64,000 nt of DNA from Stenotrophomonas rhizophila (GCF_000661955.1 NZ_CP007597.1:2287605-2351604); one strand, 5' to 3'; counted from the stretch's first letter, positions 40,653 through 49,996 are shown. The notes: generated by a model not told the origin, from the sequence alone. Made by a program: numbers and translations.

Positions 40653-42854
40653 ATGCATTCTTCTTCTCCCCTCCCCTTCAGGCTGCGCCGCACCCTGTTG
40701 TCCCTGGCCTGCACGCTGGCCGCCACCACACTGGCCTACGACGCAACCGCGCAGCAGGCCACCGCGCTGGATGCGGTCCAGGTCAACGCCTACCGCACCG
40801 CCAACAGCACCAGCGGCGCCACCAAGACAAGCACCAGCATCGCTGAAACGCCGCAGTCGGTGTCGGTGATCGAGCGTGCGGAGCTGGACGCACGCGGCGT
40901 GCAGTCGCTCAACGATGCGATGCGCTACGTGGCCGGCGTCAGTCTGGAAAGCAGCGGCATCGACAACCGCGTGGACGACTTCCGCATCCGCGGCTTCGAT
41001 GCCGGCAGCTGGGCCAACAACGTCACCCTGGACGGCATGCGCGCACCGCAGGGCAGCCAGTGGAACCGCAGCATGTTCGACAGCTGGAACCTGGACCGCG
41101 TGGAAGTGCTCAAGGGACCGTCGGCCGTGATGTACGGCCAGGTGGCGCCCGGCGGCATGGTCAACCAGGTCAGCAAGACCCCTACCCCCGACCAGCAGCA
41201 GCAACTGCGCCTGGGCGTGGACGCCAACGGCCAGTACAACACCGCCTTCGACGTGGGCACCGGCAGCCCGGACAACGCCCATCTGGTGCGACTGGTCGGG
41301 CTGTACCGCGATGGCGACACCCAGATCCAGCACACCGAACAGAAGCACTGGTTCCTGGCGCCCAGCTACACCTGGCAGATCGCCGAACGCACCCGTCTGA
41401 CCCTGCTGGGCATGTACCAGAAGGACGACGGCGGCTCCACCTACCAGTTCCTGCCCGCCGCCGGCACGCTCAACCCCACCGCCTACGGCCACATGAAGAA
41501 CAGCACCTTCATCGGCGAACCCGGCTGGAACACCTTCAACCGCACCGTGTGGACCGCCGGCTGGCTGTTCGAGCACCAGTTCAACGACCACCTCACGCTC
41601 ACCCAGAGCGCGCGCCGCACCCACGTGGATTCGCTGTACCGCGGCGTGGTGACCTTCGGCGCGCTCAACGCCGATGGCCGCACCCAGAACCGTCGCGGCG
41701 TGATGGGTACCGGCAACTCGGATGGCGACACCTTCGACACCCGCCTGCAGGCCCGCTTCACCACCGGTGCGGTCGACCACACGGTGCTGCTGGGCTGGGA
41801 CTGGCAGCGTGCCGACTGGGAAGGCGTGCGCAGCGCGATGAGCAGCCCGCGCCCGATCGACATCTTCAGCCCGGTGTATTCCAACTACATGCCCACGGTG
41901 AGCACCGAAACGCCCACCGCCGGCGTCAACCGGCAGAGCGGCGTGTACCTGCAGGACCAGTTGGCGCTGGGCAACTGGCGCCTGACCCTGGGCGGCCGCT
42001 ACGACTGGACCAAGGACGACAGCAGCAGCGCCAACCGCAACATCAGCACCGGCATTTCCACGCCCGGCGGGCGCAACGTGATCAAGAGCGAAGCGTTCAC
42101 CGGTCGCGCCGGCGTGCTGTATGTGTTCGAGAACGGCCTGACCCCGTATGTGAGCTATGCCGAGTCGTTCCAGCCCTCGACCAAGTCGCCGCTGGACAGC
42201 TTCACCCAGGCCACCTTCGAGCCGATCACCGGTTCGCAGTGGGAGGCCGGCCTGAAGTACCAGCCGGCCAGCGTGGATGGACTGGTAACGCTGGCAGTGT
42301 ATGACCTGCGCCAGCAGAACATGATCGTCGACGATCCGATCGCCAGCCACCGCACCTGCGGCGCCACCGGCACCGCCACCTGCTCGATCCAGGGCGACGA
42401 AGGCCGCGTGCGCGGCATCGAACTGGAAGGCCGGATCACCCCGTTCGAGGGCTTCAGCCTGATCGGCGCGGCGTCGCGGATGGATTCGGAGATGACCCGT
42501 TCGGCACCGTACAAGGGCAAGGAGCTGGCGATGGTGCCCGACTACAGCGCCTCGTTCTGGGCCGACTACACCTTCCAGGGCGGCGCACTGCAGGGTCTGA
42601 GCCTCGCAGCGGGGGCGCGCTACAACGGGGTGAGTTACGGCGACAGCGCCAACCTGTACCGCATTCCGTCATACACGTTGTTCGACGCGGCGATCCGCTA
42701 CGACGTGGGCCAGATCGGCAGCACCACGGTGCGGCTCGCGCTCAATGCCAGCAACCTCGCCGACAAGCGCTTCGTGTCCACCTGCACCGGCGTGTCGTCG
42801 TGCTACTACGGCAGCGGCCGCACGGTGACGGCGACTGCGACGTTGGGGTGGTAA
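40653..42854 (+). CDS. TonB-dependent siderophore receptor
   Basis: A 733-residue outer-membrane receptor. Residues 1 to about 34 are a signal peptide. The plug domain shows ETPQSVSVIERAELD and VEVLKGPSAVMYGQVAPGG, typical of the FhuA/FpvA/FoxA-type siderophore receptors. The barrel contains SYAESFQPS and NLADKRFVSTC and ends in Trp (TATLGW). The paired Cys in the extracellular loop (CGATGTATC) and near the end (TCTGVSSC) are common in ferrichrome-type receptors. ATG 40653 is chosen for the signal peptide; upstream frames have none. Iron-loaded hydroxamate siderophore is the likely ligand, given the Fur-like site and neighbours. Confidence 0.9.
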   Translation: MHSSSPLPFRLRRTLLSLACTLAATTLAYDATAQQATALDAVQVNAYRTANSTSGATKTSTSIAETPQSVSVIERAELDARGVQSLNDAMRYVAGVSLESSGIDNRVDDFRIRGFDAGSWANNVTLDGMRAPQGSQWNRSMFDSWNLDRVEVLKGPSAVMYGQVAPGGMVNQVSKTPTPDQQQQLRLGVDANGQYNTAFDVGTGSPDNAHLVRLVGLYRDGDTQIQHTEQKHWFLAPSYTWQIAERTRLTLLGMYQKDDGGSTYQFLPAAGTLNPTAYGHMKNSTFIGEPGWNTFNRTVWTAGWLFEHQFNDHLTLTQSARRTHVDSLYRGVVTFGALNADGRTQNRRGVMGTGNSDGDTFDTRLQARFTTGAVDHTVLLGWDWQRADWEGVRSAMSSPRPIDIFSPVYSNYMPTVSTETPTAGVNRQSGVYLQDQLALGNWRLTLGGRYDWTKDDSSSANRNISTGISTPGGRNVIKSEAFTGRAGVLYVFENGLTPYVSYAESFQPSTKSPLDSFTQATFEPITGSQWEAGLKYQPASVDGLVTLAVYDLRQQNMIVDDPIASHRTCGATGTATCSIQGDEGRVRGIELEGRITPFEGFSLIGAASRMDSEMTRSAPYKGKELAMVPDYSASFWADYTFQGGALQGLSLAAGARYNGVSYGDSANLYRIPSYTLFDAAIRYDVGQIGSTTVRLALNASNLADKRFVSTCTGVSSCYYGSGRTVTATATLGW

Positions 42855-42873
42855 CGGGGCCCGGTAACGCACG

Positions 42874-43256
42874 GTAGAGCCGACCGTTGGTCGGCTGCAG
42901 GAATCGCGCCCCCGGTAGAGCCGACCGTTGGTCGGCTGCAGGGAATCGCGCCGTCGGTAGAGCCGACCGTTGGTCGGCTGCTCGTGATCCGGGATTGCCT
43001 GGAGCCGGCCAGCGGCCGGCACTACCGGTGCGCGGTCTTTCGTGCCGACCAACGTTCGGCACCTTCGGCAATGGCCGCACGGCGACGGACACTGCGACGA
43101 TGGGCTCGTAACACACGGTAGAGCCGACCGTTGGTCGGCTGCTCGTGATCCAAGATTGCCTGGAGCCGGCCAGCGGCCGGCACTACCGGTGCGCGGTCTT
43201 TCGTACCGACCAACGGTCGGCACCTACCGATCAGACGCACGGTCGGCACACCCCGG
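42874..43256. repeat. cluster of GTAG palindromes (SMAG/REP elements)
   Basis: At least six stem-loop units: four of gtagagccgaccgttggtcggc type (beginning 42874, 42915, 42957 and 43118) and two of gagccggccagcggccggcactac type (near 43002 and 43162), plus degenerate relatives to 43256. Segments 43118-43200 repeat 42957-43040 almost exactly, showing block duplication. No gene was seen in 42855-43311. Confidence 0.85.
43067..43111 (+). pseudogene. decayed duplicate of the siderophore-receptor 3' end inside the REP cluster
   Basis: This 45-bp stretch aligns with 42811-42855, the last codons of the receptor including its TAA, with about nine mismatches. The frame would read NGRTATDTATMGS in place of SGRTVTATATLGW. 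In both copies the stop is soon followed by a gtagagccgacc repeat. It looks like a remnant of tandem duplication through the repeats. Confidence 0.65.
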
Positions 43257-43311
43257 ACAGGTGAACGTCGGCACCCTCCGATCGGAGGGCGCCGCCACAG
43301 ATCGCCGCGCG

Positions 43312-44082
43312 TCAGTCCGCGTCGGCCACCACCACCAGCGGCACGCCGCGTTGCGGGTGCTGCAAGACGATCACCGGTTGCTGGTACACGCGGCCCAGAT
43401 GGGCTTCGGTAAGCACTTCCGCGGGCGTGCCGTCGGCCGCCACCCTGCCCTGTTCCAGCAGCACGATGCGGTCGGCGTAGCCCGCCGCAAGATTCAGGTC
43501 GTGCAGCACCACGATCACGCAGGCGCCGGCGTCGGCCAGCGCGCGCACGCTGCGCAGGGTGCGCTCCTGGTGGCGCAGATCCAGCGCCGCGGTCGGCTCA
43601 TCCAGCAGCAGCAAGGCGGTCTGCTGGGCCAGCACCCGGGCAAACGTGGTGCGGGCCGATTCGCCGCCGGACAGCTGCTGTACCTCGCGCAGGCGCAGCG
43701 CCTGCAGCTCGGCGGCGTCGATGGCGGCTTCCACCTGCGCATCATCCACCACCGGATCCGGCGGATGCGGCAACCGCCCCATCGCCACTACTTCCTCCAC
43801 GCTGAAGGCGAACCGCACCCCATGTTCCTGCGGCATCACCGCGCGCTCGCGCGCCAGCGGCCCGGCCTTGTAGTCGGCCAGCGGCCTGCCCTGCAGCAGC
43901 ACCTCGCCCGCATCGGCCTGCAGGTCGCCTGCGGCCACCGCCAGCAGGGTCGACTTGCCCGCACCGTTCGGCCCGACCAGCGCCGTCACCGTGCCGGGCA
44001 CGAAATCCAGCGCGATCCCATGCAGGATCTCGCGCTGCTGGCGGCGCACGATCACCCCGCGCAGGCGCAACAGTGCGCTCAT
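43312..44082 (-). CDS. hmuV: heme/siderophore ABC transporter ATP-binding protein (HmuV-like)
   Basis: A 256-residue ATPase starting at 44082. Walker A GPNGAGKST, the Q-loop in MPQEHG, signature LSGGE and Walker B LLLLDEPTAALD are all present, followed by the switch His in VIVVLHDL. Sequence features (VMPQEHGVRFAFSVEEVVAMGR) resemble HmuV of hemin importers. It overlaps the permease gene by 4 bp. Two subunits would power import across the inner membrane. Confidence 0.88.
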   Translation of the reverse strand: MSALLRLRGVIVRRQQREILHGIALDFVPGTVTALVGPNGAGKSTLLAVAAGDLQADAGEVLLQGRPLADYKAGPLARERAVMPQEHGVRFAFSVEEVVAMGRLPHPPDPVVDDAQVEAAIDAAELQALRLREVQQLSGGESARTTFARVLAQQTALLLLDEPTAALDLRHQERTLRSVRALADAGACVIVVLHDLNLAAGYADRIVLLEQGRVAADGTPAEVLTEAHLGRVYQQPVIVLQHPQRGVPLVVVADAD

Positions 44083-45122
44083 GGGGTGTCCTTGCGACGC
44101 TGTTGCAGCACCAGCCACAGGAAGAACGGCGCGCCCAGCGCGGCCGAGAACAGGCCCAGCGGAATCTCCGCCGGCGGGTCCAGTGTGCGTGCGGCCGTAT
44201 CGGCCACCACGATCAACAGCGCGCCCAGCACGCCCGACACCGGCAGCAACCAGCGGTGGCCCGGGCCAACCAGCATGCGCGCCACGTGCGGCACCACCAG
44301 ACCCACGAACGCCACCGAACCGGCAAACGCCACAGCGGCCCCCACCAGCAGCGCACTGAAGGCCACCAGGCGACGCCGCGTACGGGCCACGTCCAGGCCC
44401 AGGTGCTGGGCCTGGCGCTCGCCCAGCGCCAGCATGTCCAGCGGCGTGGACAGACGCTGCAGCGCGATCACGCCGATGGCGAACAACGGCACCACCGCCA
44501 CCACGTCGCTCCAGCTGGCCCGCGCCAGCGAGCCCATCTGCCAGAACACCAGCGACTGCAACTCGCTTTCGCTGGCGATGTAGGTCAGGAAACCGATCAG
44601 CGCCGAGCAGAACGCCGCCATCGCGATGCCCACCAGCAACAGCGTCGCGTTGCCGCTGCCCTTGCCTGGCCGCGCCAGCAGGTAGGTCAGGCTGATCGCC
44701 ACGGCGCCGCCGACAAACGCGGCCACCGGCACGATCCAGCCGGCCGCACCGGCCGCGCCCAGCACGATGGCCGCCACCGCACCCAGCGCCGCCCCCTGGC
44801 TGACGCCCACGATGCCCGGGTCGGCCAGCGGATTGCCGAACAATCCCTGCAGACTGGCACCGGCCATCGCCAGCGCAGCGCCGACCATCGCCCCCAGCAG
44901 CGCGCGCGGGATGCGCAGCTGCCAGACCACGGCCAGGTCACGGCTGCTCACGGCCTGCGGGTCCACCAGCCCCAGCTTCACCCCGAGTGCCTGCAGCACC
45001 TCCAGCGGTGGCAGCCGCAAGGGCCCCACCGCGAACGAGGCCAGCACCGCCAGCACCAGCACCACGGCGGCCAACACCAACATGCCGCGCCCGCGTCGGC
45101 GGCGCCGATCGGCCGGACTCAT
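44079..45122 (-). CDS. hmuU: heme/siderophore ABC transporter permease (HmuU/FecCD-like)
   Basis: A 347-residue permease with about 10 helices starting at 45122. The FecCD pattern is clear: LRIPRALLGAMVGAALAMAGASLQGLFGNPLADPGIVGVSQGAALG, and GSVAFVGLVVPHVARMLVGPGHR near the coupling helix. It overlaps both neighbours by ATGA, so hmuT-hmuU-hmuV are translationally coupled. Confidence 0.9.
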   Translation of the reverse strand: MSPADRRRRRGRGMLVLAAVVLVLAVLASFAVGPLRLPPLEVLQALGVKLGLVDPQAVSSRDLAVVWQLRIPRALLGAMVGAALAMAGASLQGLFGNPLADPGIVGVSQGAALGAVAAIVLGAAGAAGWIVPVAAFVGGAVAISLTYLLARPGKGSGNATLLLVGIAMAAFCSALIGFLTYIASESELQSLVFWQMGSLARASWSDVVAVVPLFAIGVIALQRLSTPLDMLALGERQAQHLGLDVARTRRRLVAFSALLVGAAVAFAGSVAFVGLVVPHVARMLVGPGHRWLLPVSGVLGALLIVVADTAARTLDPPAEIPLGLFSAALGAPFFLWLVLQQRRKDTP

Positions 45123-46168
45123 GCCTTGGGCAGCGCCGCCAGCGCCTTGGCCAACGCCAGTGCGCCCACGCCCGAACCGACGCTGGCGTACTTGAGCTGT
45201 ACGTCGGGCATCACCCAGACCCGGTTGGCCTGTCCGGCCGGGGTCTGCTTCAGGGTCGGGTAGGCCTTCCACAGGCCGTCGGCGCCGCCGAACAGGGCCA
45301 GGTCGTGCTCGGTGACCAGGATCACCTCCGGTGCCGCGGCCACCACGCCTTCATTGCTCAGCGCCGAGTAGTTGGCTACGCCTGCTTCGGTGCCGATGTT
45401 GAGCCCACCGGCCAGCGCGATCAGCTTGGCCGATGCACTGTCGGTACCGGCCACGGTCGGCGCGCCACCGGCACCGGTGGCCGACACGTGGATCACGCGC
45501 GGTTTGCGCCCACTGGCGGTGCCGATCGCCGCCGCTTCGTCCAGCTGCTGCTGCACCTGGGTGGCCAGCGTCTGACCGGCATCGGCCAGGCCCAGCGCGG
45601 CAGCGATCTTGCGGACCTTGTCCGGTGCCGGCTGCAGGTCGTCCACCACCACCGCCGGCTCGCCCACCGCGCGCAGCTTCTGCGCCAGATCGGTATGGCG
45701 GCGCAGGCTGTTGCCCAGGAACAGCGAACCCTGCAGGCTGAGCACGCCCTCCACACCGGTGGTGCGGTTGAACAGGAACTGGTGCGGCGCGGCGCGACCG
45801 GACGCGGTGGTGGTGTTCTTCGGCGCGGCAAACACCTGCTTGCCCAGGCCCAGCGCATCGATCACCGCAATTACGTCGTCGCCGCCGACGATGATCCGGC
45901 TGGTGTCGTCCACCTCCACCTCGGCCCCGTCATCGGACCGCACCTTGGCCGGCAGCACGGCAGCCTGGCCCACCAGGCTCGGCAGCGCGCCGCCATCAAG
46001 CCGCGTCCAGCCGGCGGGCAATGCGCCGTCGGCTGGCGTGTCAGTGGCCGACGCGGTGGTTGCCGCGGGCGCATCGGCGGCAGGCGGGGTGGCCGGGCCA
46101 CTGCAGGCGGCCAGTGCCACGGCCATGGCGAGCGGCAACAGCCGCAGGGACGTACTGGATTTCATCAT
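45119..46168 (-). CDS. hmuT: periplasmic heme/siderophore-binding lipoprotein (HmuT-like)
   Basis: A 349-residue lipoprotein (lipobox LAAC near residue 22) with an Ala/Thr-rich linker and a class III binding-protein fold (SRIIVGGDDVIAVIDALGLGKQV...). The loop AAPHQFLFNRTTGVEGVLSLQGSLFLGN differs from classical HmuT, so the ligand may be heme or a siderophore. Two ATGs occur in tandem; the second (46165) is better spaced from AGGAG. It lies 43 bp after the YncE-like gene. Confidence 0.8.
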   Translation of the reverse strand: MMKSSTSLRLLPLAMAVALAACSGPATPPAADAPAATTASATDTPADGALPAGWTRLDGGALPSLVGQAAVLPAKVRSDDGAEVEVDDTSRIIVGGDDVIAVIDALGLGKQVFAAPKNTTTASGRAAPHQFLFNRTTGVEGVLSLQGSLFLGNSLRRHTDLAQKLRAVGEPAVVVDDLQPAPDKVRKIAAALGLADAGQTLATQVQQQLDEAAAIGTASGRKPRVIHVSATGAGGAPTVAGTDSASAKLIALAGGLNIGTEAGVANYSALSNEGVVAAAPEVILVTEHDLALFGGADGLWKAYPTLKQTPAGQANRVWVMPDVQLKYASVGSGVGALALAKALAALPKA

Positions 46169-46211
46169 GACTCCTTCGACAGGGCGGCCGATGACCGCCC
46201 TGCCCGTTGAC

Positions 46212-47588
46212 TCAACGCTGGCGCAGCGCGATGCGGGTGATGCGGTCGCCCTTGGCATCGTCGGTGCCGCGCGACTTGTTCACCGCGAACACGTTGCCCT
46301 TGCCGTCGGCACGCACGTGGTTGGGGAAGGTACCGCCGTCCAGGTTGCCGACCACCTTGCCACTGCGGTCCACCACGGTCACGGTGCCGGCACCGCGGTT
46401 GGTCACGTAGGCCAGGCCGGCCTTCGGATCGAAGGCAACGTTCAGCGCGCCGGCACCCACCGCGACGTCGTGCAGCACCTTGCCGCTGGCGACATCCACG
46501 ATCAGCAGGTTGTCGGTGCCCTGGGAGGCCACGTACAGCCGGTTCTGCTGCGCGTCATAAGCCACGCCGGAGGCGCTGATCGAGTTGCCCAGGTCGATCA
46601 CCTTGTCGACCTTGCCGCTGGCCACGTCGATCACCGCCGCTTCGGGCGTGCCGATGCTGACGGTGAACAGCTTGCCGCTGGCTTCGTCCAGCACCAGGCT
46701 CATCGGAACGAACTTCTCATCGTCCACGCCCGACGCCAGGGTGATCGGCTCCAGCGCCTTGAAGGTCTTGGCATCGAACACCGACAGATGGTCCTCACCG
46801 GTTGCCGACGCGAACACCTTGCCGTGCTTGGCATCCACCACCACGTCGCGCGCATGCGGCACCGTGCCGACCGGGAACTGGTGCACCAGCGACAGATTGG
46901 ACTGGCGGTAGACCGCAATGCTGTCCTGGCGGGTGTTGGTCACCCACACGGTGCCGTTGGCATCGTCCACGCCCACGCCGTACACGGCAAACACGCTGCC
47001 GCCCTTGGCGTCGGGCACCTGGGCCGGGGTGATCGCCTTGACCACCTTGAGCGTCTTCGGGTCCACCTTCAGCAGCTGCGACTGGGTCACCGGCGGGCGG
47101 CCCACCGCCGAAGTCACGAAGACCGCGTTGCTGGCCGCGCTGTAGGCCGACTGATACAAGCCCTGCACCAGCTTGTTGGACTGGGTGGTGAACTGGTCCT
47201 GCCCGGACAGCGGCAGCTGCGGCGACACACGCAGCTTGAGCACGGCCGCGGCGGCCGGCTTGCTCGCGCGCACCACCACCGGGTGGGTACCCGGCACCGC
47301 ATCGGCGGGAATCTGCAGCTGGGTCTTGAAGTTGCCTTCGGCATCCACGGTCAGCGGCTGCCCGTTGAGCACGGTATCGCCACGCAGCAGGCTGACCTGC
47401 TGGCCCGGCACGAAGCCGCGACCGATCACGTCAGCCGTGCTGCCCGGCACGACGTTCTCACCGCGGGAGACAACTTCGCCCTTGAACACGCTGGCGGGCT
47501 GGTCGAACACGGGCTGCGCGTTGCCGACGACAGCCAGCAGCAGGCCGGCGGCCAGGGTGGTGAGACGGAGGGAAGAACGGAATGACAT
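46212..47588 (-). CDS. periplasmic YncE-like beta-propeller protein
   Basis: A 458-residue exported protein starting at 47588 with AGGAG 7 nt upstream and a signal peptide ending at VVGNAQP. After an Ig-like N-terminal segment (ADVIGRGFVPGQQVSLLRG), repeated YVTN-type blades are visible (VWVTNTRQDSIAVY, LYVASQGTDNLLIVD, AYVTNRGAGTVTVVD). E. coli YncE is a Fur-regulated periplasmic propeller linked to a TonB receptor. Here the gene sits at the head of the hmuTUV cluster, so a role in iron/heme handling is likely. Confidence 0.82.
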   Translation of the reverse strand: MSFRSSLRLTTLAAGLLLAVVGNAQPVFDQPASVFKGEVVSRGENVVPGSTADVIGRGFVPGQQVSLLRGDTVLNGQPLTVDAEGNFKTQLQIPADAVPGTHPVVVRASKPAAAAVLKLRVSPQLPLSGQDQFTTQSNKLVQGLYQSAYSAASNAVFVTSAVGRPPVTQSQLLKVDPKTLKVVKAITPAQVPDAKGGSVFAVYGVGVDDANGTVWVTNTRQDSIAVYRQSNLSLVHQFPVGTVPHARDVVVDAKHGKVFASATGEDHLSVFDAKTFKALEPITLASGVDDEKFVPMSLVLDEASGKLFTVSIGTPEAAVIDVASGKVDKVIDLGNSISASGVAYDAQQNRLYVASQGTDNLLIVDVASGKVLHDVAVGAGALNVAFDPKAGLAYVTNRGAGTVTVVDRSGKVVGNLDGGTFPNHVRADGKGNVFAVNKSRGTDDAKGDRITRIALRQR

Positions 47589-47715
47589 GACAGGCTCCTT
47601 GCACGGGGTACCGCGCAGCGCGCGGCGGTTCATTGGTTGCCTGGGCCGGTGCAGAGGCGCACGGAAAGCCTGGGTAGCGGGGGTGCACGGCCAGGCCGTG
47701 CAGAGAATGGGGGTC

Positions 47716-48723
47716 TCAGGGCTGCTCGGGCGCTTCCCGGCTGCGGTCGCCCACGCCATACAGCGCGCTCAAGGCAGCCTGCAACGACGCCGACAACATC
47801 GGGCCGTGGCCCAGTCCATCGAATTCGCGGTAATGCACGTCCAGCCCCGGCACCTTGGACAGGCGTTGGGACAACTGCATGGCCGCGTCCGGCGTAGCGC
47901 CGCCGATGCGGCGCAGATGCGCTACCACGCGCGGGTTGCTCATGTCGCGCTTGCCGCGATCACCGACGCGCTCGGCGCCCCCGAGCATCACCCACACCGT
48001 GGCGGGCTGGCCATGCTGGTTTTCCAGGAACTGGCGCTCCATGTCACCCAGCGGCGCACCCTGGCTCCACCACAACGAGGGGCTGGCGGCCAGGTAGTAC
48101 TGGAACGCCGCCGGCCGGGTGTAGAGCGTACTCAGCACGAACAGGCCGCCCAGCGAGTGGCCCCACAGCGCCTGCTGCTGGCGGTCGATGGTGGCGCGCT
48201 TCTCCACTTCCGGTTTGATCCGCCGTTCGATCAGGTCCTGGAATGCAAACGCACCGCCGCCTAACACGGTCGGCTGCCCACCTTCATCGTCGGCGCGGTC
48301 GATCCAGGCGGTGTAGTCGGTGGTGCGCGCGGGCGAATCGATGCGCAGGTCGTTGTCGTAACCGATGAACACCAGCACCGGCGCGGCCTTGCGCGCGGCC
48401 AGCTCGGCAAGCAGCGGCTGGTCCATCACCATGGCGGCGGCGTTGCCGTCGAGCATGTACAGCACCGGCGCGGGCGCCTTGCCGCCGCGCAACGGAATAC
48501 CCACGTTGACCTGCCAGCGGCGCTGTCCGTCCGGACTGTCCAGACGGAAGCGCTCGAAGCGATAACTCTCGGCCTTCTGTTCGAAGATGGTGTTGCTCAC
48601 GCGCTGCTGTGGATTGCGCTGCTGTGCCGATGCGCTGGGCAGGGTGCAGGCCAGGCTCAGCATCAGACCGGCTACAGGCAGCAAGGCATATACACGGCGG
48701 CGGGCTGCAAAGGACAACGTCAT
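47716..48723 (-). CDS. periplasmic siderophore-esterase-like hydrolase (IroE/BesA type)
   Basis: A 335-residue exported alpha/beta hydrolase of the esterase D-like family, with a signal peptide to about residue 33 (PSASAQ). The nucleophile is in WGHSLGGLF, with the oxyanion region VLYMLDGNAA and a C-terminal His in DGLGHGP. IroE/BesA enzymes linearise or cut trilactone catecholate siderophores. It lies upstream of the propeller-hmuTUV cluster on the same strand (127-bp gap) and has a strong Fur-box match before its start. Substrate is inferred from the iron context. Confidence 0.8.
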   Translation of the reverse strand: MTLSFAARRRVYALLPVAGLMLSLACTLPSASAQQRNPQQRVSNTIFEQKAESYRFERFRLDSPDGQRRWQVNVGIPLRGGKAPAPVLYMLDGNAAAMVMDQPLLAELAARKAAPVLVFIGYDNDLRIDSPARTTDYTAWIDRADDEGGQPTVLGGGAFAFQDLIERRIKPEVEKRATIDRQQQALWGHSLGGLFVLSTLYTRPAAFQYYLAASPSLWWSQGAPLGDMERQFLENQHGQPATVWVMLGGAERVGDRGKRDMSNPRVVAHLRRIGGATPDAAMQLSQRLSKVPGLDVHYREFDGLGHGPMLSASLQAALSALYGVGDRSREAPEQP

Positions 48724-48790
48724 GGGCACTGGTGGGCGGCAGCACGGAGCCACGCCGCCCTCTTCACATGGAGACAACGCAGTGTATCCT

Positions 48791-48810
48791 AAATGCGAAT
48801 GCTTATCACA
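48791..48810 (-). promoter_or_regulatory. Fur box before the siderophore-esterase-like gene
   Basis: On the minus strand TGATAAGCATTCGCA matches the 7-1-7 Fur consensus TGATAATNATTATCA at 11 of 14 positions. It lies about 70 bp upstream of the ATG at 48723, in an AT-rich stretch. Confidence 0.65.
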
Positions 48811-48860
48811 TAGATCACTGTAACAGCGTGTATCCGCGCGCCGGATGCCACACAAGCAAA

Positions 48861-48882
48861 GGCCCGACCAACCGGCCGGGCC
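48861..48882 (-). terminator. hairpin terminator of the Q-rich protein gene
   Basis: On the minus strand GGCCCG pairs with CGGGCC around a 10-nt loop and is followed by TTT. It begins 28 bp after the stop of the Q-rich protein. Confidence 0.5.
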
Positions 48883-48910
48883 CCTGCACAGTGTTCAACC
48901 GGCAGCCGAC

Positions 48911-49099
48911 TTATTCTTCTTCGTCCTGCCCGCCCTGCTGACCGGCGCGCTCGCGCTTCTGGTCCTGATCCTGGTCCTGCTGTTGCTGCTGGCCCTGGCG
49001 CTGCGGATCGCGCTGCTGCTGTTGCTGGCCCTGCTGGCCCGGCTGGTTCTTGTCCTGCTGATTCTGTTGGTTCTGCTGCGGGTTCTGATTGGTACCCAT
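48911..49099 (-). CDS. small glutamine-rich disordered protein
   Basis: A 62-residue protein starting at 49099 with GGAG 8 nt upstream. It is almost entirely Gln, Asn, Asp, Gly, Arg and Glu, with polyglutamine runs (five Gln) and an acidic tail (QDEEE). There is no hydrophobic segment, Cys or signal peptide, so it is predicted to be disordered and cytosolic. A good ribosome site, an independent terminator and strong composition bias on one strand support expression. It resembles hydrophilin-type stress proteins by composition only. Confidence 0.6.
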   Translation of the reverse strand: MGTNQNPQQNQQNQQDKNQPGQQGQQQQQRDPQRQGQQQQQDQDQDQKRERAGQQGGQDEEE

Positions 49100-49373
49100 C
49101 TGTGCATCTCCGGTGTTCGGCAACGAAATGATGCCGGTGACTGCACCGTAGGCGTGCACGGGTTAGCAGCGCGTGCGAAGTTGACCGCCGCGCGTAGACG
49201 CCGCCCGCATATCACTAAACAATTCATGACGCCGCCTGCGACTGACATCGCAGTGACACAGCAGACAGGGAACTACGCGCGCGTTTTCGGGGTCGCGACT
49301 GCGCCTCGTAGCATATGCAGACTTGCATTCTTCATAAGCAACGGACGCTGCCACGCCGTGTCGCGACCTGCGC

Positions 49374-49982
49374 TCAGGCGCGCGTCACCATCGACACAAT
49401 CGTCTCGGCCAACTCACGCTGCGCCTGCGCCGCAGTGATGTCACCGTTCACCGCGGCATACGACAACCCTTCCGCCGCACCCAGCATTCCCCACAGCCCT
49501 ACCGACGGCAGCGACTGGTTACGCGCGAACGGCGCCAGCAGCGCGCGGCACTGCTCGATGAACACCGTCTCGTACTCGCGTTTGACGCGCGCCAGCTCCG
49601 GCGAGCCGGCCAGCGCCGCCACCACACCGGGAATTTCGCGCCCCTGGGTCTGCACGCACGCCACGTAGGCCTGCGCAATCACGTCGGCTTTTTCCTGCAG
49701 GGTGGGGCCGGCGGCGGCCAGTGCCGTCTGCAGCACCACGTCCTGGCGCTGGTCGAAATCGCGGTACAGGGCGGCCAGCAATCCGGCGCGGGTGCCGAAA
49801 TGGTCGTACACCACCGGCTTGGTCACGCCGGACCGCTCGGCCAGCCGCCCCAGTGTCAGGGCATCGGTGCCCTCCTCGCGCACCAATCGCCACGCCTCGG
49901 TCAGCAGTTGCTGCTGGCGGTCGGCGCGGCTCAGCCGGCGACGGGGCGCGGCATCCGGAGGTTCAGGCAGGCGGCTTGGCAT
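49374..49982 (-). CDS. TetR-family repressor
   Basis: A 202-residue regulator starting at 49982. The N-terminal helix-turn-helix (about 22-66: TLGRLAERSGVTKPVVYDHFGTRAGLLAALY) is the TetR type; the rest is the helical ligand-binding domain. It is divergent from a quinone/NAD(P)H reductase gene and the 76-bp gap contains a 10-bp direct repeat. It probably represses the reductase and itself until an electrophile or quinone binds. Confidence 0.9.
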   Translation of the reverse strand: MPSRLPEPPDAAPRRRLSRADRQQQLLTEAWRLVREEGTDALTLGRLAERSGVTKPVVYDHFGTRAGLLAALYRDFDQRQDVVLQTALAAAGPTLQEKADVIAQAYVACVQTQGREIPGVVAALAGSPELARVKREYETVFIEQCRALLAPFARNQSLPSVGLWGMLGAAEGLSYAAVNGDITAAQAQRELAETIVSMVTRA

Positions 49983-49996
49983 GGCTATATACCAAT

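Noticed and set aside
42874..43256. Palindrome cluster as a mobile-element end or attachment site
   Set aside because: No transposase or integrase is nearby and the same units occur at other intergenic sites, so they are REP/SMAG elements.
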